64,000 nt of DNA from Firm-04 sp045600205 (GTDB lineage Bacteria; Bacillota; Clostridia; Oscillospirales; Ruminococcaceae), in assembly GCA_045600205.1 (NCBI GenBank), contig JAZRXM010000014.1:1-64000 (forward strand), in the 5' to 3' direction. Below the pieces are notes generated by a model. It worked only from the letters and a program-made list of their open reading frames with translations. It was not told where the DNA came from and searched no databases. Made by a program: the position numbers and the translations under genes. Positions 17,020 to 25,800 of this stretch are shown here, piece by piece; within the stretch, counting starts at the first letter, position 1, and every line of letters starts with the position of its first letter.

Positions 17020-17055
17020 AATGGGGAACCCTTCTTTCGTGAAAGGTTCCCCATT
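17020..17055. terminator. Terminator between pncB and the convergent coiled-coil gene
   Basis: Perfect 11-bp stem AATGGGGAACC/GGTTCCCCATT with a 14-nt loop, followed by GTTTTC on the plus strand. Its GGGGAACC core recurs in the terminators near 50.0 and 63.6 kb. Confidence 0.85.
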
Positions 17056-17064
17056 GTTTTCATG

Positions 17065-18420
17065 TTATTTGCGGCGACTGGTTCGGAACAAAACAGTAAT
17101 GGCAATCAGGCTGATCAGCAGAAATGCACCAATACCGCCTGCAATTGTGAGCAGAACGCGAAGTACGCTTTTCTTCTTGGATGAAGAAATTCTTCCCGCC
17201 GGATTGAGATAGAACTGTCGTGTTGCAAGCAGTTCTTCCTCACCGGATAAGCTGCCGTCTTCATCAAAATCCAGAAACAGTGAAACGGTCAGTGGGTCAT
17301 GCAGTTTTTTCACCTTGCAGTAATTATGCTCTTCGTACCAATCTTCTCCATAGTGAATCGAGACGACGGAATGCTCCGAATCTTCCGAATCATACATTTC
17401 GAGATAGAGCGGAAGCAGCCGCTGTGTTTCGAAGCCTGCTTCAACGCAACTCTTCACTACAACAACATCGTCTTGTGTATAGGCATCCAGTTGAATGTCA
17501 AAATACCGGCTCAAATCCTTCTCTTCCCATGCGCTTTCTATGTGTTGCAGATTATCTTGGCAGTCCGCGATGGCTTCTTTCAGATCGTCGCACAAGTCCC
17601 TCCATTTTTTATTTGCTTCAGATGCCGCATGGCTCCTGCTGTTTGCCAGTGACGTTTCCATTTTCCAATATTTGCAGCTCTCGCTCAAGCACACAAGATC
17701 ATCGAGGTTGGAATCCGCGGCAATCAGAAACTCTTCATCCGCCTTGGAAATATCCTGCATATTCAGTGCAATGTCAACATCGACCAAGGCATATTCAGCT
17801 TCCTCTGCTGCCTCCTGTTCATTCTGTTCCCTTTCGCGTGTCTCTGAGCGCATTGTTTCTGCAAACTCATATTGCTTCTCTGCGTTTTCCAAAAGCATGG
17901 CACGATAGTCCACTTCTGCCTTGGCTGCAAGATAATCGGCAATAATACTATCAGGCTGTGATCCCCAGATCACAAAAAGTGTGTCGATCGTATCCAAACG
18001 GGCTTCCAGATTCTCTATCTCCTGTTTGGCTTCCTCAATTTCTATATTCAAGAATTCTATCAGGCTCTCTGCCGATATGATTTCTTGTTTGAAGTCCAGC
18101 AGCGACATCTCGTATATTTCACGAATCTCAGCCTCATAGTCCTCATAGAGAATGCGTTTGCCGTCTTCTTCCCACGGATGACTATCAAGATAATTTTGAT
18201 ATTCGTTTATCAGTTCTTCATTAGAAGCGATTTCACCCTCAAATTGAGCGATTCTGTCATTCTGGATTTCCACCTGAAATTCCAGGGTTTCTTTCTCAGT
18301 ACGCAGATTGTTCAGCATTTCCTCCTGCCTGGTTACTGCTTGCGCAGGAATGGCAGCAGATAAGAAGCAGCTGCTCAGCAGTACGGACGCAAGCCTGCAC
18401 CACAAACGACTGTGTTTCAT
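17065..18420 (-). CDS. Exported coiled-coil protein with C-terminal membrane anchor, function unknown
   Basis: Start chosen at ATG 18420 (MKHSRLW), giving a signal peptide that ends near AIPAQA. Residues about 30-240 are almost continuous coiled coil, rich in Glu, with heptads like EEMLNNLRTEKETLEFQVEIQNDRI. A globular part (about 250-400) contains an EF-hand-like loop DFDEDGSLSGEEE, and one membrane helix near the C-terminus (about 425-447) ends in RTSRRK. The topology suggests a rod projecting from the membrane. There are no close neighbours on the same strand and it has its own near-consensus promoter. Not a family I recognise. Confidence 0.7.
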   Translation of the reverse strand: MKHSRLWCRLASVLLSSCFLSAAIPAQAVTRQEEMLNNLRTEKETLEFQVEIQNDRIAQFEGEIASNEELINEYQNYLDSHPWEEDGKRILYEDYEAEIREIYEMSLLDFKQEIISAESLIEFLNIEIEEAKQEIENLEARLDTIDTLFVIWGSQPDSIIADYLAAKAEVDYRAMLLENAEKQYEFAETMRSETREREQNEQEAAEEAEYALVDVDIALNMQDISKADEEFLIAADSNLDDLVCLSESCKYWKMETSLANSRSHAASEANKKWRDLCDDLKEAIADCQDNLQHIESAWEEKDLSRYFDIQLDAYTQDDVVVVKSCVEAGFETQRLLPLYLEMYDSEDSEHSVVSIHYGEDWYEEHNYCKVKKLHDPLTVSLFLDFDEDGSLSGEEELLATRQFYLNPAGRISSSKKKSVLRVLLTIAGGIGAFLLISLIAITVLFRTSRRK

Positions 18421-18459
18421 CGCAAAAACCTCCTTTGTTGCGTGTATCACATTGCAATC

Positions 18460-18488
18460 AGTATAGCATATCAGGAGAGCTTTGTCAA
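18460..18488 (-). promoter_or_regulatory. Promoter of the coiled-coil protein gene
   Basis: Minus strand TTGACA, 17-bp spacer, TATACT, 40 bp before ATG 18420. Confidence 0.85.
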
Positions 18489-18623
18489 TTTACAAATAGA
18501 CTACAAAAGCGGCGAATTCGACGGATTTGCAGCATGAAATTGAAAAATCCAACCGTGGCGCACGCAGGTTTTCATTTTCTCTATGCTTCAAAAGCATTGG
18601 ATATTCTCGCTGCATATAGTTCA

Positions 18624-18658
18624 GGGCAGAGAAACGGAAAGAATCCATTTCTCTGCCC
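18624..18658 (-). terminator. Hairpin after the CPBP protease gene
   Basis: Stem GGGCAGAGAAATGG/CCGTTTCTCTGCCC (one G-U pair), 7-nt loop, 41 bp after the stop codon. There is no U-tract, so termination may be weak. Confidence 0.55.
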
Positions 18659-18699
18659 AACTCTTTGATTCGCTTGAAAGAGAAGTGACTCTGCGCAGA

Positions 18700-19374
18700 T
18701 TATCTGATATGCAGATACCAAATGGTCATCAGTGCAAAATCCGCAAACATGTGAATCATCCACGATGGATAGATATTACGGCTTTTCTCATCCACAAAGC
18801 TGAATATCCAACCGCCAACCGCTAACCCGACCAATGCCGCCAATAGCAGCGGCAACGGAAACGAAGAACCGATCATTCCGATATGATACACTGCAAACAG
18901 CACTGCACTGAATATTCCCACCACTGTTTTGGACATATATTCAGATAATTTCAGATATGCAACCATGCGGAACATGAATTCTTCGAGCAGCGAATTGCCA
19001 AACGAAATATACAGCGCAATGGGCAGAAAATTGCTCGCAGATACATTCTGATCTGCCGAAAGCGATCCAACCAGTGCCGCATAATCAAATGCGCCGCCGG
19101 TCACAAAATATCCCGCCATGACCACTGCATAAATGGCAGCACCCAGCAAAAGCAGTTTTCCGATGCTTTTTTGATCGAGAACAAAGTTTTTGGAAAAAAC
19201 AGTTTCCCCGCGCAGCTTCAGATACACAAGCGGCACACAGAAAAAACATACCACCTTGCATACGGATTTTACCGCATATGAAGGCTCGATCACCATTTCC
19301 ACAACTGCCATGACAATACAGCAAAGCACGGCAAGCAGCATGATCCCTACTGCTTTTCGTTTGTTGTTCTGCAT
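18700..19374 (-). CDS. CPBP (Abi) family intramembrane metalloprotease
   Basis: Membrane protein of the Rce1-like CPBP glutamic/metalloprotease family, whose bacterial members often give bacteriocin self-immunity or process prenylated-like peptides. The 224-residue protein has about seven hydrophobic segments. The family motif EExxxR is seen as NSLLEEFMFRMVAY near residue 140, a His in VYHIGM near 172, and a second His in SWMIHMFADF near 211. I use ATG 19374 (spacing 9 from AGGAG) instead of a GTG two codons upstream. It follows the DUF3795 gene by 15 bp. Substrate is unknown. Confidence 0.8.
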   Translation of the reverse strand: MQNNKRKAVGIMLLAVLCCIVMAVVEMVIEPSYAVKSVCKVVCFFCVPLVYLKLRGETVFSKNFVLDQKSIGKLLLLGAAIYAVVMAGYFVTGGAFDYAALVGSLSADQNVSASNFLPIALYISFGNSLLEEFMFRMVAYLKLSEYMSKTVVGIFSAVLFAVYHIGMIGSSFPLPLLLAALVGLAVGGWIFSFVDEKSRNIYPSWMIHMFADFALMTIWYLHIR

Positions 19375-19389
19375 CGGCACAGACTCCTT

Positions 19390-19764
19390 TCAGCGTTTCC
19401 CCGTCCGAATAAACGCGATCAGGGCTTCCACATCATCAAAATCATCGTAGTCGCCAACTATTCCCGTGCGATGATACACAACACCCTGCTTTTCATTCCG
19501 CTCCAGACAATCCAGCAGATGTTCCACACCGTAGCGTTTTGCAAACAGCGTAAAACCGTATGGTTTGATTTTCGAGAGCAGCCCCTTGCGGCAATCTGAT
19601 TCGCAGTCAAAGCAGTGCGCGATGCCCTGCCCCATGGAACATTTTCTGTTTTCGCACCAGTCCTTATCAGGGCACTCCCCTGATTTGCAGCCGTGACACT
19701 TGTCATTTTCCGAGCAAAGACAACAGGCAAGTCCGCACCGTGCAATTCCGTATTCTCGTTTCAT
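19390..19764 (-). CDS. DUF3795 cysteine-rich protein
   Basis: A 124-residue protein with nine Cys in the first 70 residues, in the DUF3795 pattern: an N-terminal CGLACCLCSENDKCHGC, then CPDKDWCENRKC and HCFDCESDC. The cysteines probably bind zinc or an iron-sulfur cluster. Start taken at ATG 19764 (MKREYG), which has GAGGG at good spacing; an in-frame codon at 19779 would leave no site. It is the first gene of a pair with the CPBP protease. Family members are widespread in Clostridia and have no assigned function. Confidence 0.75.
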   Translation of the reverse strand: MKREYGIARCGLACCLCSENDKCHGCKSGECPDKDWCENRKCSMGQGIAHCFDCESDCRKGLLSKIKPYGFTLFAKRYGVEHLLDCLERNEKQGVVYHRTGIVGDYDDFDDVEALIAFIRTGKR

Positions 19765-19799
19765 TTGGACATCCCTCATTTCGTTTTGATTTTTCTATT

Positions 19800-19828
19800 A
19801 TCATATCACACGAAACGTCTGATGTCAA
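19800..19828 (-). promoter_or_regulatory. Promoter of the DUF3795-CPBP pair
   Basis: Minus strand TTGACA, 17-bp spacer, TATGAT, about 36 bp before ATG 19764. Confidence 0.85.
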
Positions 19829-19831
19829 GAA

Positions 19832-19863
19832 AAGCAGGCGAAAACAGCCATTTTCGCCTGCTT
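19832..19863 (-). terminator. Hairpin directly upstream of the DUF3795 promoter
   Basis: Perfect 13-bp stem AAGCAGGCGAAAA/TTTTCGCCTGCTT with a 6-nt loop, followed on the minus strand by TTCTTGACA. It would stop any minus-strand transcript coming from 20-20.3 kb. Confidence 0.7.
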
Positions 19864-19865
19864 CT

Positions 19866-20173
19866 GTCCTATATACAATTGTTCATCTGCGGCTGAACAC
19901 GGGAAAAGTCTGTGTTGCAATATGTCTGCACGCTCTGCCATTCGGTAAAGCAGACTCCCATTGCTTTATTTGATATATAATTTTTATTTAATCAAATATA
20001 CGATATCTTCCATCTGTTTTTCTCGTAGCGGTCTGTCACCGATATGAGAATTCAAGAATAAATACGTTATTAAAGTACCACACGCCGCAAAAGCGATATT
20101 ACAGTCTGTAATATCCCATTCAAACATAACATATGTTTCGAAAAAATACAAATCCGACTGGTCCGCAAACCCC
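19866..20173. other. Intergenic stretch with no supportable gene
   Basis: AT-rich. A minus-strand reading frame of up to 94 codons (19984-20268) ends here, but it lacks a clear ribosome site and covers the plus-strand promoter at 20174; its inner part (from MFEWDITDCNIAFAACGTLIT) could be a remnant of a small membrane protein. I see nothing else. Confidence 0.4.
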
Positions 20174-20202
20174 TTGACAATATAAAAACGTTGTGCTATA
20201 AT
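20174..20202 (+). promoter_or_regulatory. Consensus promoter of the dockerin-bearing pseudogene
   Basis: TTGACA (20174-20179), 17-bp spacer, TATAAT (20197-20202). A perfect sigma-A consensus, about 250 bp before the start codon at 20459, so the mRNA has a long leader. Confidence 0.9.
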
Positions 20203-20458
20203 ACATATTGTTCGGTCAGAGGTCGGATGTGAATGCTTGCGGGGAACACGTATACCATTCGCAGTCACGATTTTCTACTTTTCGCCACCCGCTCCGTTTA
20301 TACTATTTGTTATATTTCATCTTTTTTATACTAATCTTACTTTTTGTCGTACTACATTCACCACATTATCTTTCGTTTGTAACGGTCGCTCACTGCGCCG
20401 TTATCACGATTCAAACTGATTCACCATAATCAGAACACAAATTTACGGAGGTTTTACC

Positions 20459-20885
20459 ATGAATCGCACTACAAAATCTATCATCGCTACTACAACCCTT
20501 CTCACAACACTTGCATCCGTTGCTCTGCCCGCATCCGCTATCACTGTAACCAATGCCGCGCCCGCTGTCGCTCGACTCTCTCGCTAATTTCAGCAGAGAA
20601 GAAGGTCTGACTACGGTCAGCGGCAATTTTTCTGCCCCCAAAAATTGCCAACAAAAAGGACGCAAAGGCTGTAATCGCCTCTGTTGCTTCTCAGTTCGGC
20701 ATCAAAAATGTCAGCAAGGAGCTTGCTTTTGTTGACGCTTCCGACAGCAACGAATTCAATACCGTTTACACTTTCCGGCAGACGTCAACTTCGATGGCAT
20801 TCTGAATGCAAAGGATGCCACTGTGATCAACAAAGCTGCCGCAAAATACTCCGATGCAATTGCACAGCTGAATAAAAACTATTAA
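20459..20885 (+). pseudogene. Frameshifted secreted protein with a dockerin-like EF-hand segment
   Basis: A strong ribosome site (GGAGG) and ATG 20459 open a signal peptide (MNRTTKSIIATTTLLTT then ALPASA), but this frame stops at 20587 after 42 codons. Coding sense continues in other frames: residues such as IANKKDAKAVIASVASQFGIKNVSKEL in the frame of 20644, then DVNFDGILNAKDATVINKAAAKY and a stop at 20885 in the frame of 20778. The last segment is one calcium-binding dockerin-type repeat. At least two, probably three, frameshifts are needed, some next to C or A runs near 20635-20645. Promoter, leader and terminator are intact. Sequencing error is the alternative. The original was probably a small secreted protein of about 140 residues. 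Confidence 0.7.
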
Positions 20886-20912
20886 TCCTCCCTCTCACCC
20901 TCTCTTAAAAAC

Positions 20913-20954
20913 AACAAGCAGTCCCGTTCTTTTCCTGGAACGGGACTGCTTGTT
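20913..20954. terminator. Bidirectional terminator
   Basis: Perfect 17-bp stem AACAAGCAGTCCCGTTC/GAACGGGACTGCTTGTT with an 8-nt loop, between the pseudogene and the convergent phosphohexomutase gene. Confidence 0.92.
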
Positions 20955-20964
20955 TATCTATCAT

Positions 20965-20982
20965 GTTGTATCTGCGATGCAT
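20965..20982. repeat. 18-bp dispersed repeat, copy 2
   Basis: GTTGTATCTGCGATGCAT, identical to 11143-11160 and likewise placed just after a terminator between convergent genes. Here it overlaps a palindrome (ATGCATGATATCATGC). Confidence 0.7.
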
Positions 20983-20997
20983 GATATCATGCTCTCG

Positions 20998-22542
20998 TTA
21001 CTTTTCGCGCAGCCCGAATTTGTCAACAAAAGGCTGAATCCGTTCCAGAATCCGCGCACATCCTCCTGCGGAACGTGACTCAATATTCAAAGGAATCACA
21101 GGATCGTGCAGCGATGCACGCATGAGCAGCCATCCCTGTACATCTGCATCATCAAAAGACACACGGATTCCTTCATAATTGGGTGTCACAATATGGAACA
21201 GCGGTTCTTGTTCAGCAAAAGCCTGAAACGCCTTCAAAACGGTCTGACTGAATGTTTTGTAATCAGGAACATCTGCTATGGAATAACGCTTTTCGATTGC
21301 TTCCGCAGGCTGTTGCAGGTCTGCAATCAGCGCGGATAGATCTTTGCCCTGCGCTTTCATCATTGCCAAACGACAAATGATCATGATGCTGAGGTATGCG
21401 CCGTCATCAGAGAAGTAGTTTTCACGAAACGCGCCATGTCCCGATGTTTCAATGGCAAGCGGACAGTCAGTACCCGCTTTGTTGAGTTCGATTGCCTTGT
21501 CAATGACATTTTTATACCCTCTCTTGAAACGCAGATGCTGCATTCCAAGAGAACCTTCCAGAAACGCCGTCAATTCATCCGATGTTACGGAATCCGTCAC
21601 GATCACGGAATGCGGTGCATCATCCTTTGCAATTGCGGCAAGCAATGCAATCAGCGTGTTGCGGTTTACTTCCGTACCATCTGCAAAGACAACAGCTCCA
21701 CGGTCGCCGTCGCAGTCAAAAATGACTCCGAGATCAGCCTTTGCCTGCAAAACCGCCGACTTGATCGCATCCATTGCGGCAGCATTTTCGGGATTGGGGA
21801 TATGATTCGGGAATGTTCCGTCCGGTTCGAGGAAAACACTGCCGGATGTATCTGCGCCAAGTTTTTGCAGAATACGGTCCGCAAAGAAACCTGCTGCACC
21901 ATTTCCCGCATCCACCACGATATGCAGACCGTTCAGCGGATGTTCCCGATCAGCGGACTGCACTTTTTCCTTGATGATTCCGCACAGGTTCTCCGCATAA
22001 AGAGAAACCAGATCAAACGATTCCCGCTTTCCCACATGAGTGTACGGCTGCGCTGCCTCTACCAGACCGTCTTTTGCTTCCGTACCATACTGTTCGGCAA
22101 TGGCAGCAGCTTTTCGCAATACTGCGCTCAATTCATCATGTTCCAGACCACCGTCTTTGGTGAAAAATTTCATGCCGTTGCGGTGATACGGAAGATGACT
22201 TGCCGTAATCATCACAGATGCGTCAAAATCGCTGCCTTTCAGCACCGTGGACTGAAACATTGCAGGCGTCGAGATCATACCGCAGTCATATACGGTTGCT
22301 TCGCCCAGTCCGATGGATGCACCTGCAAGCAATGCTTCACCTGTCAGGCGGCTGTCGCGTCCGATGCCAATGCGAAGCTGTGAAGGCACTTTGCCAAGCT
22401 TTTCGGATAGAAACTCAATAAAACCTGCTGCAATGAAACCAGCCATATCAGGCGTAAGTGTACGTTTTTCATTTTCCACAGCGATTGCTGCACCTCGCAC
22501 GTCATTGCCGTTTTGCAAGGCATCAAAAATCTGATTGAACAT
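20998..22542 (-). CDS. Phosphoglucomutase/phosphomannomutase-type phosphohexomutase
   Basis: Alpha-D-phosphohexomutase that moves phosphate between C1 and C6 of a hexose, feeding UDP-glucose, GDP-mannose or glycogen. The protein (514 residues from ATG 22542, behind GGAGG) has an early GIGRDSRLTG and the active-site loop VMITASHLPYHRNGMKFF with the phospho-Ser near 120. The metal loop is FDCDGDRGA near 275, a sugar loop ETSGHGA lies near 365, and the C-terminal phosphate-binding region is NYEGIRVSFDD near 470. It is longer than standard ManB (about 450). An upstream in-frame ATG at 22572 lacks a ribosome site. Whether glucose or mannose is preferred cannot be read from sequence. Confidence 0.85.
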   Translation of the reverse strand: MFNQIFDALQNGNDVRGAAIAVENEKRTLTPDMAGFIAAGFIEFLSEKLGKVPSQLRIGIGRDSRLTGEALLAGASIGLGEATVYDCGMISTPAMFQSTVLKGSDFDASVMITASHLPYHRNGMKFFTKDGGLEHDELSAVLRKAAAIAEQYGTEAKDGLVEAAQPYTHVGKRESFDLVSLYAENLCGIIKEKVQSADREHPLNGLHIVVDAGNGAAGFFADRILQKLGADTSGSVFLEPDGTFPNHIPNPENAAAMDAIKSAVLQAKADLGVIFDCDGDRGAVVFADGTEVNRNTLIALLAAIAKDDAPHSVIVTDSVTSDELTAFLEGSLGMQHLRFKRGYKNVIDKAIELNKAGTDCPLAIETSGHGAFRENYFSDDGAYLSIMIICRLAMMKAQGKDLSALIADLQQPAEAIEKRYSIADVPDYKTFSQTVLKAFQAFAEQEPLFHIVTPNYEGIRVSFDDADVQGWLLMRASLHDPVIPLNIESRSAGGCARILERIQPFVDKFGLREK

Positions 22543-22713
22543 ATCTGACCTCCGTGATATTGGAATATTCATTCTACCGCATTATTCTATCACAATCAGT
22601 TTCCGATTTCTAGCGAATGATTGCTGAAAAATATTGCCAATTGCCAGATATTGTCAATCACGGTATCCACGTAAAATCCTCGTTGCAGCATAATCGGATA
22701 TCAGAAATATCAC

Positions 22714-22750
22714 AAAAGCACGGTATCGTTTTCCGCGATACCGTGCTTTT
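22714..22750 (-). terminator. Terminator at the end of the surface-protein/secretion locus
   Basis: Stem AAAAGCACGGTATCG/CGATACCGTGCTTTT with a short loop, 55 bp after the stop of the giant surface protein and followed by TGTGAT on the minus strand. Confidence 0.88.
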
Positions 22751-22805
22751 GATGAATTGTGAATCGTCATCCGTGAACTGATAGCAGCCGATGGTCTGCT
22801 GAAAA

Positions 22806-25800
22806 TCAATACAGCTTCTTCTTACGTTTTTTCGCCAGAACCACGCCTGCCGCAGATCCGCCGCCAAGAACTGCAACCGCAGCAATCACTTTTGCCCACG
22901 ATTTATGCATCGTATACAGGAATACATTTTCCGTTACCAGCACATTCTGAATGGTCTTGACTGTGTGATTGCCTGCCAGATCTTCCAATTCAATATACAA
23001 ATCACGCGAACTATTGGAGGCGGGAACAAGGAATACATAACTGTTATTTCCATTTTCCTGTCCATCCTGATCCAGCAGAACTTCGTTCAGGCTGGTGGTC
23101 ACCTTGAGATGCTTCAGTGCCTCATTGACATTCAGGTGGAATTCCCGTTCGGAATTACGGAATTCTGCGCGGTCAAGCAGATCATCGCACTGGAATTCAG
23201 GAATATGAGTATCCATACTGAATGCAATCTCCAGATTTTTCAGGTTGCTGACATTCTTGTTGCCTGCGGCATCTATGGTCTGAATGGACACGCTGTAATC
23301 GAGGTCCAGATCGAACACATCAGGCTGAATGGCAATCGTATACTCATAGCCGGATTGATCCGCAAGCGGTACAGGTTCAGAAACGGTAAACTGGTCTGCG
23401 GTCAAACGCACCGTATTGGTACCCTTGTCCACAATTACAACAATTTCCTCACCCTCATGATGCAGATTCACATTGCGTTCCGTGATCGTGAGTGTGGGCG
23501 CCTGACTCAGATGACAACCGAGAATCTCGGAGGCATTGGCAAGCGTAAAGACCGAACCAAAACGGTTTACAGAAAAATCAATGCTTTTCTGTCCGACATT
23601 GTCAGCGTGGTCCACAGCGGAAACTGCAATACGATAGTTGCCGTCAAACGCTTCTTCTTTCTGGAATGAATCGAATACCAGACTGCGTTTGGTAGGATTC
23701 TTGCTGTCGGTTGTCCATCTGCCAAGCAGATATGCACTCTCGCTGATAAAGAATTTCACGACATTGCCATTTTCCTCGGCTGCAGAGCGCAGCAGGCTGC
23801 CGTTGCGGTAGATTTCCACCTTCTGTGAGGCAAAATTCTGTTCCATGATCTGAATGACAGGTGCAACGTCCCCGCGGTTTGCAGCCGATATACCACTGAT
23901 GGAAATATCAGGGGTAATGGTATCCACGGTAAAGCTGACGGTTGCCGGAGAAAGACTGTTGCCAGCCAGGTCTTTACCCGATACCGCGATGGTATAGAGT
24001 CCTTCCTGCGCGAAATTCGCTTTCGGGATCAGCAAAGTATGCGAATTGTTACCGTTCCAGTTGCCTGCTTGGAACGCTTTGCCGTTGATGGTCACCTGAA
24101 TACTGTTGGGGTCAAAATTCAATTCGTCGATGTTCACGACCACTTCGGTATTTGAACCGACATACGTATCTTTTCCAATCGGAATGGTTTTGCCGCCCAC
24201 TTCTCTGACCAGAATGGATGCTTTCGGTGCAACGGTATCCACGACAAATGTGCCGGTATGAATCTCGTTGGCAGAAGGATTGCCTGCGAGGTCAGTTGCA
24301 GTGACATCCAGTGAATATCTGCCATCGCTGTCATACACCAAGGTCTTGACATAGGTTGCATCAGCAGAATCTCTCCGTGTATCAGGATCCAGCTGGAAAT
24401 CAGTGCTGACCGTGCCGTTGACCATCGCATCGGCGAAATTACGCTCGGTGATGGCAATTTGCGCGGTGATATAATCGTTGTAATACTGAATGGTATCCGA
24501 CTGATTCAGTCCGCTGAGCGCAATCTGCGGTGCTGTGGTGTCGATGCTGTAAACGGTCTGTGCTGTCAGCGAATTGTTTGCCTTATCGTTCATCGTGACC
24601 TGCAACAGGCTGCCGTTATCATCTGTTTTCAGCACAACCGTACCGCTTTGCTCGGTCGGTATTTTACGGTCGTATGCCAGCGTTTCCCAACCCGGCTGCT
24701 CCGCTTCATTCGACTGCACTGTAATCTTCTCGATGCATGTCTGCGGATCGGAAACCGTAATCTTGGCTGTAATCTCGGAATTGTACAATGGATGACCGTC
24801 AATATCCTGATATGCGGTTTCGGGCAATTCAATCGTGATGTTTGCCGTTTTTTCATGATTTTCAAGCGTTTCCGAGATGAAGCCGCCTGCGGTGACATAC
24901 TTGGAAATATGTCCGACCTGATCCTGCACCCACAGCCAGATATCGCCCTTGAACCCAACGGGAATGGTCAGGACCGCCTGATTATTTGCGACTGCTGCTT
25001 CCAGCGTTTCCGTTTCTGCTTCCGATTTGTCGGATTCCACCAGCTTGTAATACACTTTGTCAAGGCCAGAACTTGGTTTGTCATCCCGGCAAGTGACCTT
25101 CAGGGTAACGTCCTGATTGGCAAAATGGCTGTAACTTTCATTTTTTGCGATTTCATCGGTTTCATCGGTTGATATCGCCCACTCTTTTTCAAATTGAATG
25201 CTCGTGATGGCAGGGCAGGTTTTATCAATATACACTTGCACAGCTGCGAGTTGGCTCTTGTTGTGTCCCTGGTCAATGGCAATCATCTTAACGGTGAAAT
25301 GTCCGTTATCACGAATCAATGGATAGATTTTTTCTCCATCTTTCGTTTGATAAGGGATCATTGCATCGCCAAAGCAGAAATACGGCTTCACATAGCAATA
25401 TTCCTCAGAGAATTGGTTGGGTTTGTCATCAGGGATCAACTCACCGTTTGCATTCACAGGAACCAGCTTGATGTAAAATTCTCCCTTTTTCAGAGCTTCT
25501 GCGGCGGTGATGTTCCCTTCGGGAGCTTCCAGGTCAGAAAGCCTGATGTCCTCGAACAAATATTCCTGATGAGTGAAATAAACGGAGATCTGTTCAATTT
25601 CAGAGCAGCGGTCCTCATTATCCTGAATTTTCACCTGTAACGTTGCAACAGAATCAAACCAGTTGGAATTGTTGCCTTTTCCGTCCAAGATCGTCAATTC
25701 AGGCGTTTGGGGGTCCTGGTTATCTACCAGAATCGGAACAGCTTCCCCTACTTCCGTCGTATAGGTCGCGCCTTCATCCCCCAAACCACTGTAATAATAT

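Noticed and set aside
19984..20268. Minus-strand 94-codon frame
   Set aside because: No ribosome site or family pattern, and its upstream part covers a perfect plus-strand promoter; kept only as a note.
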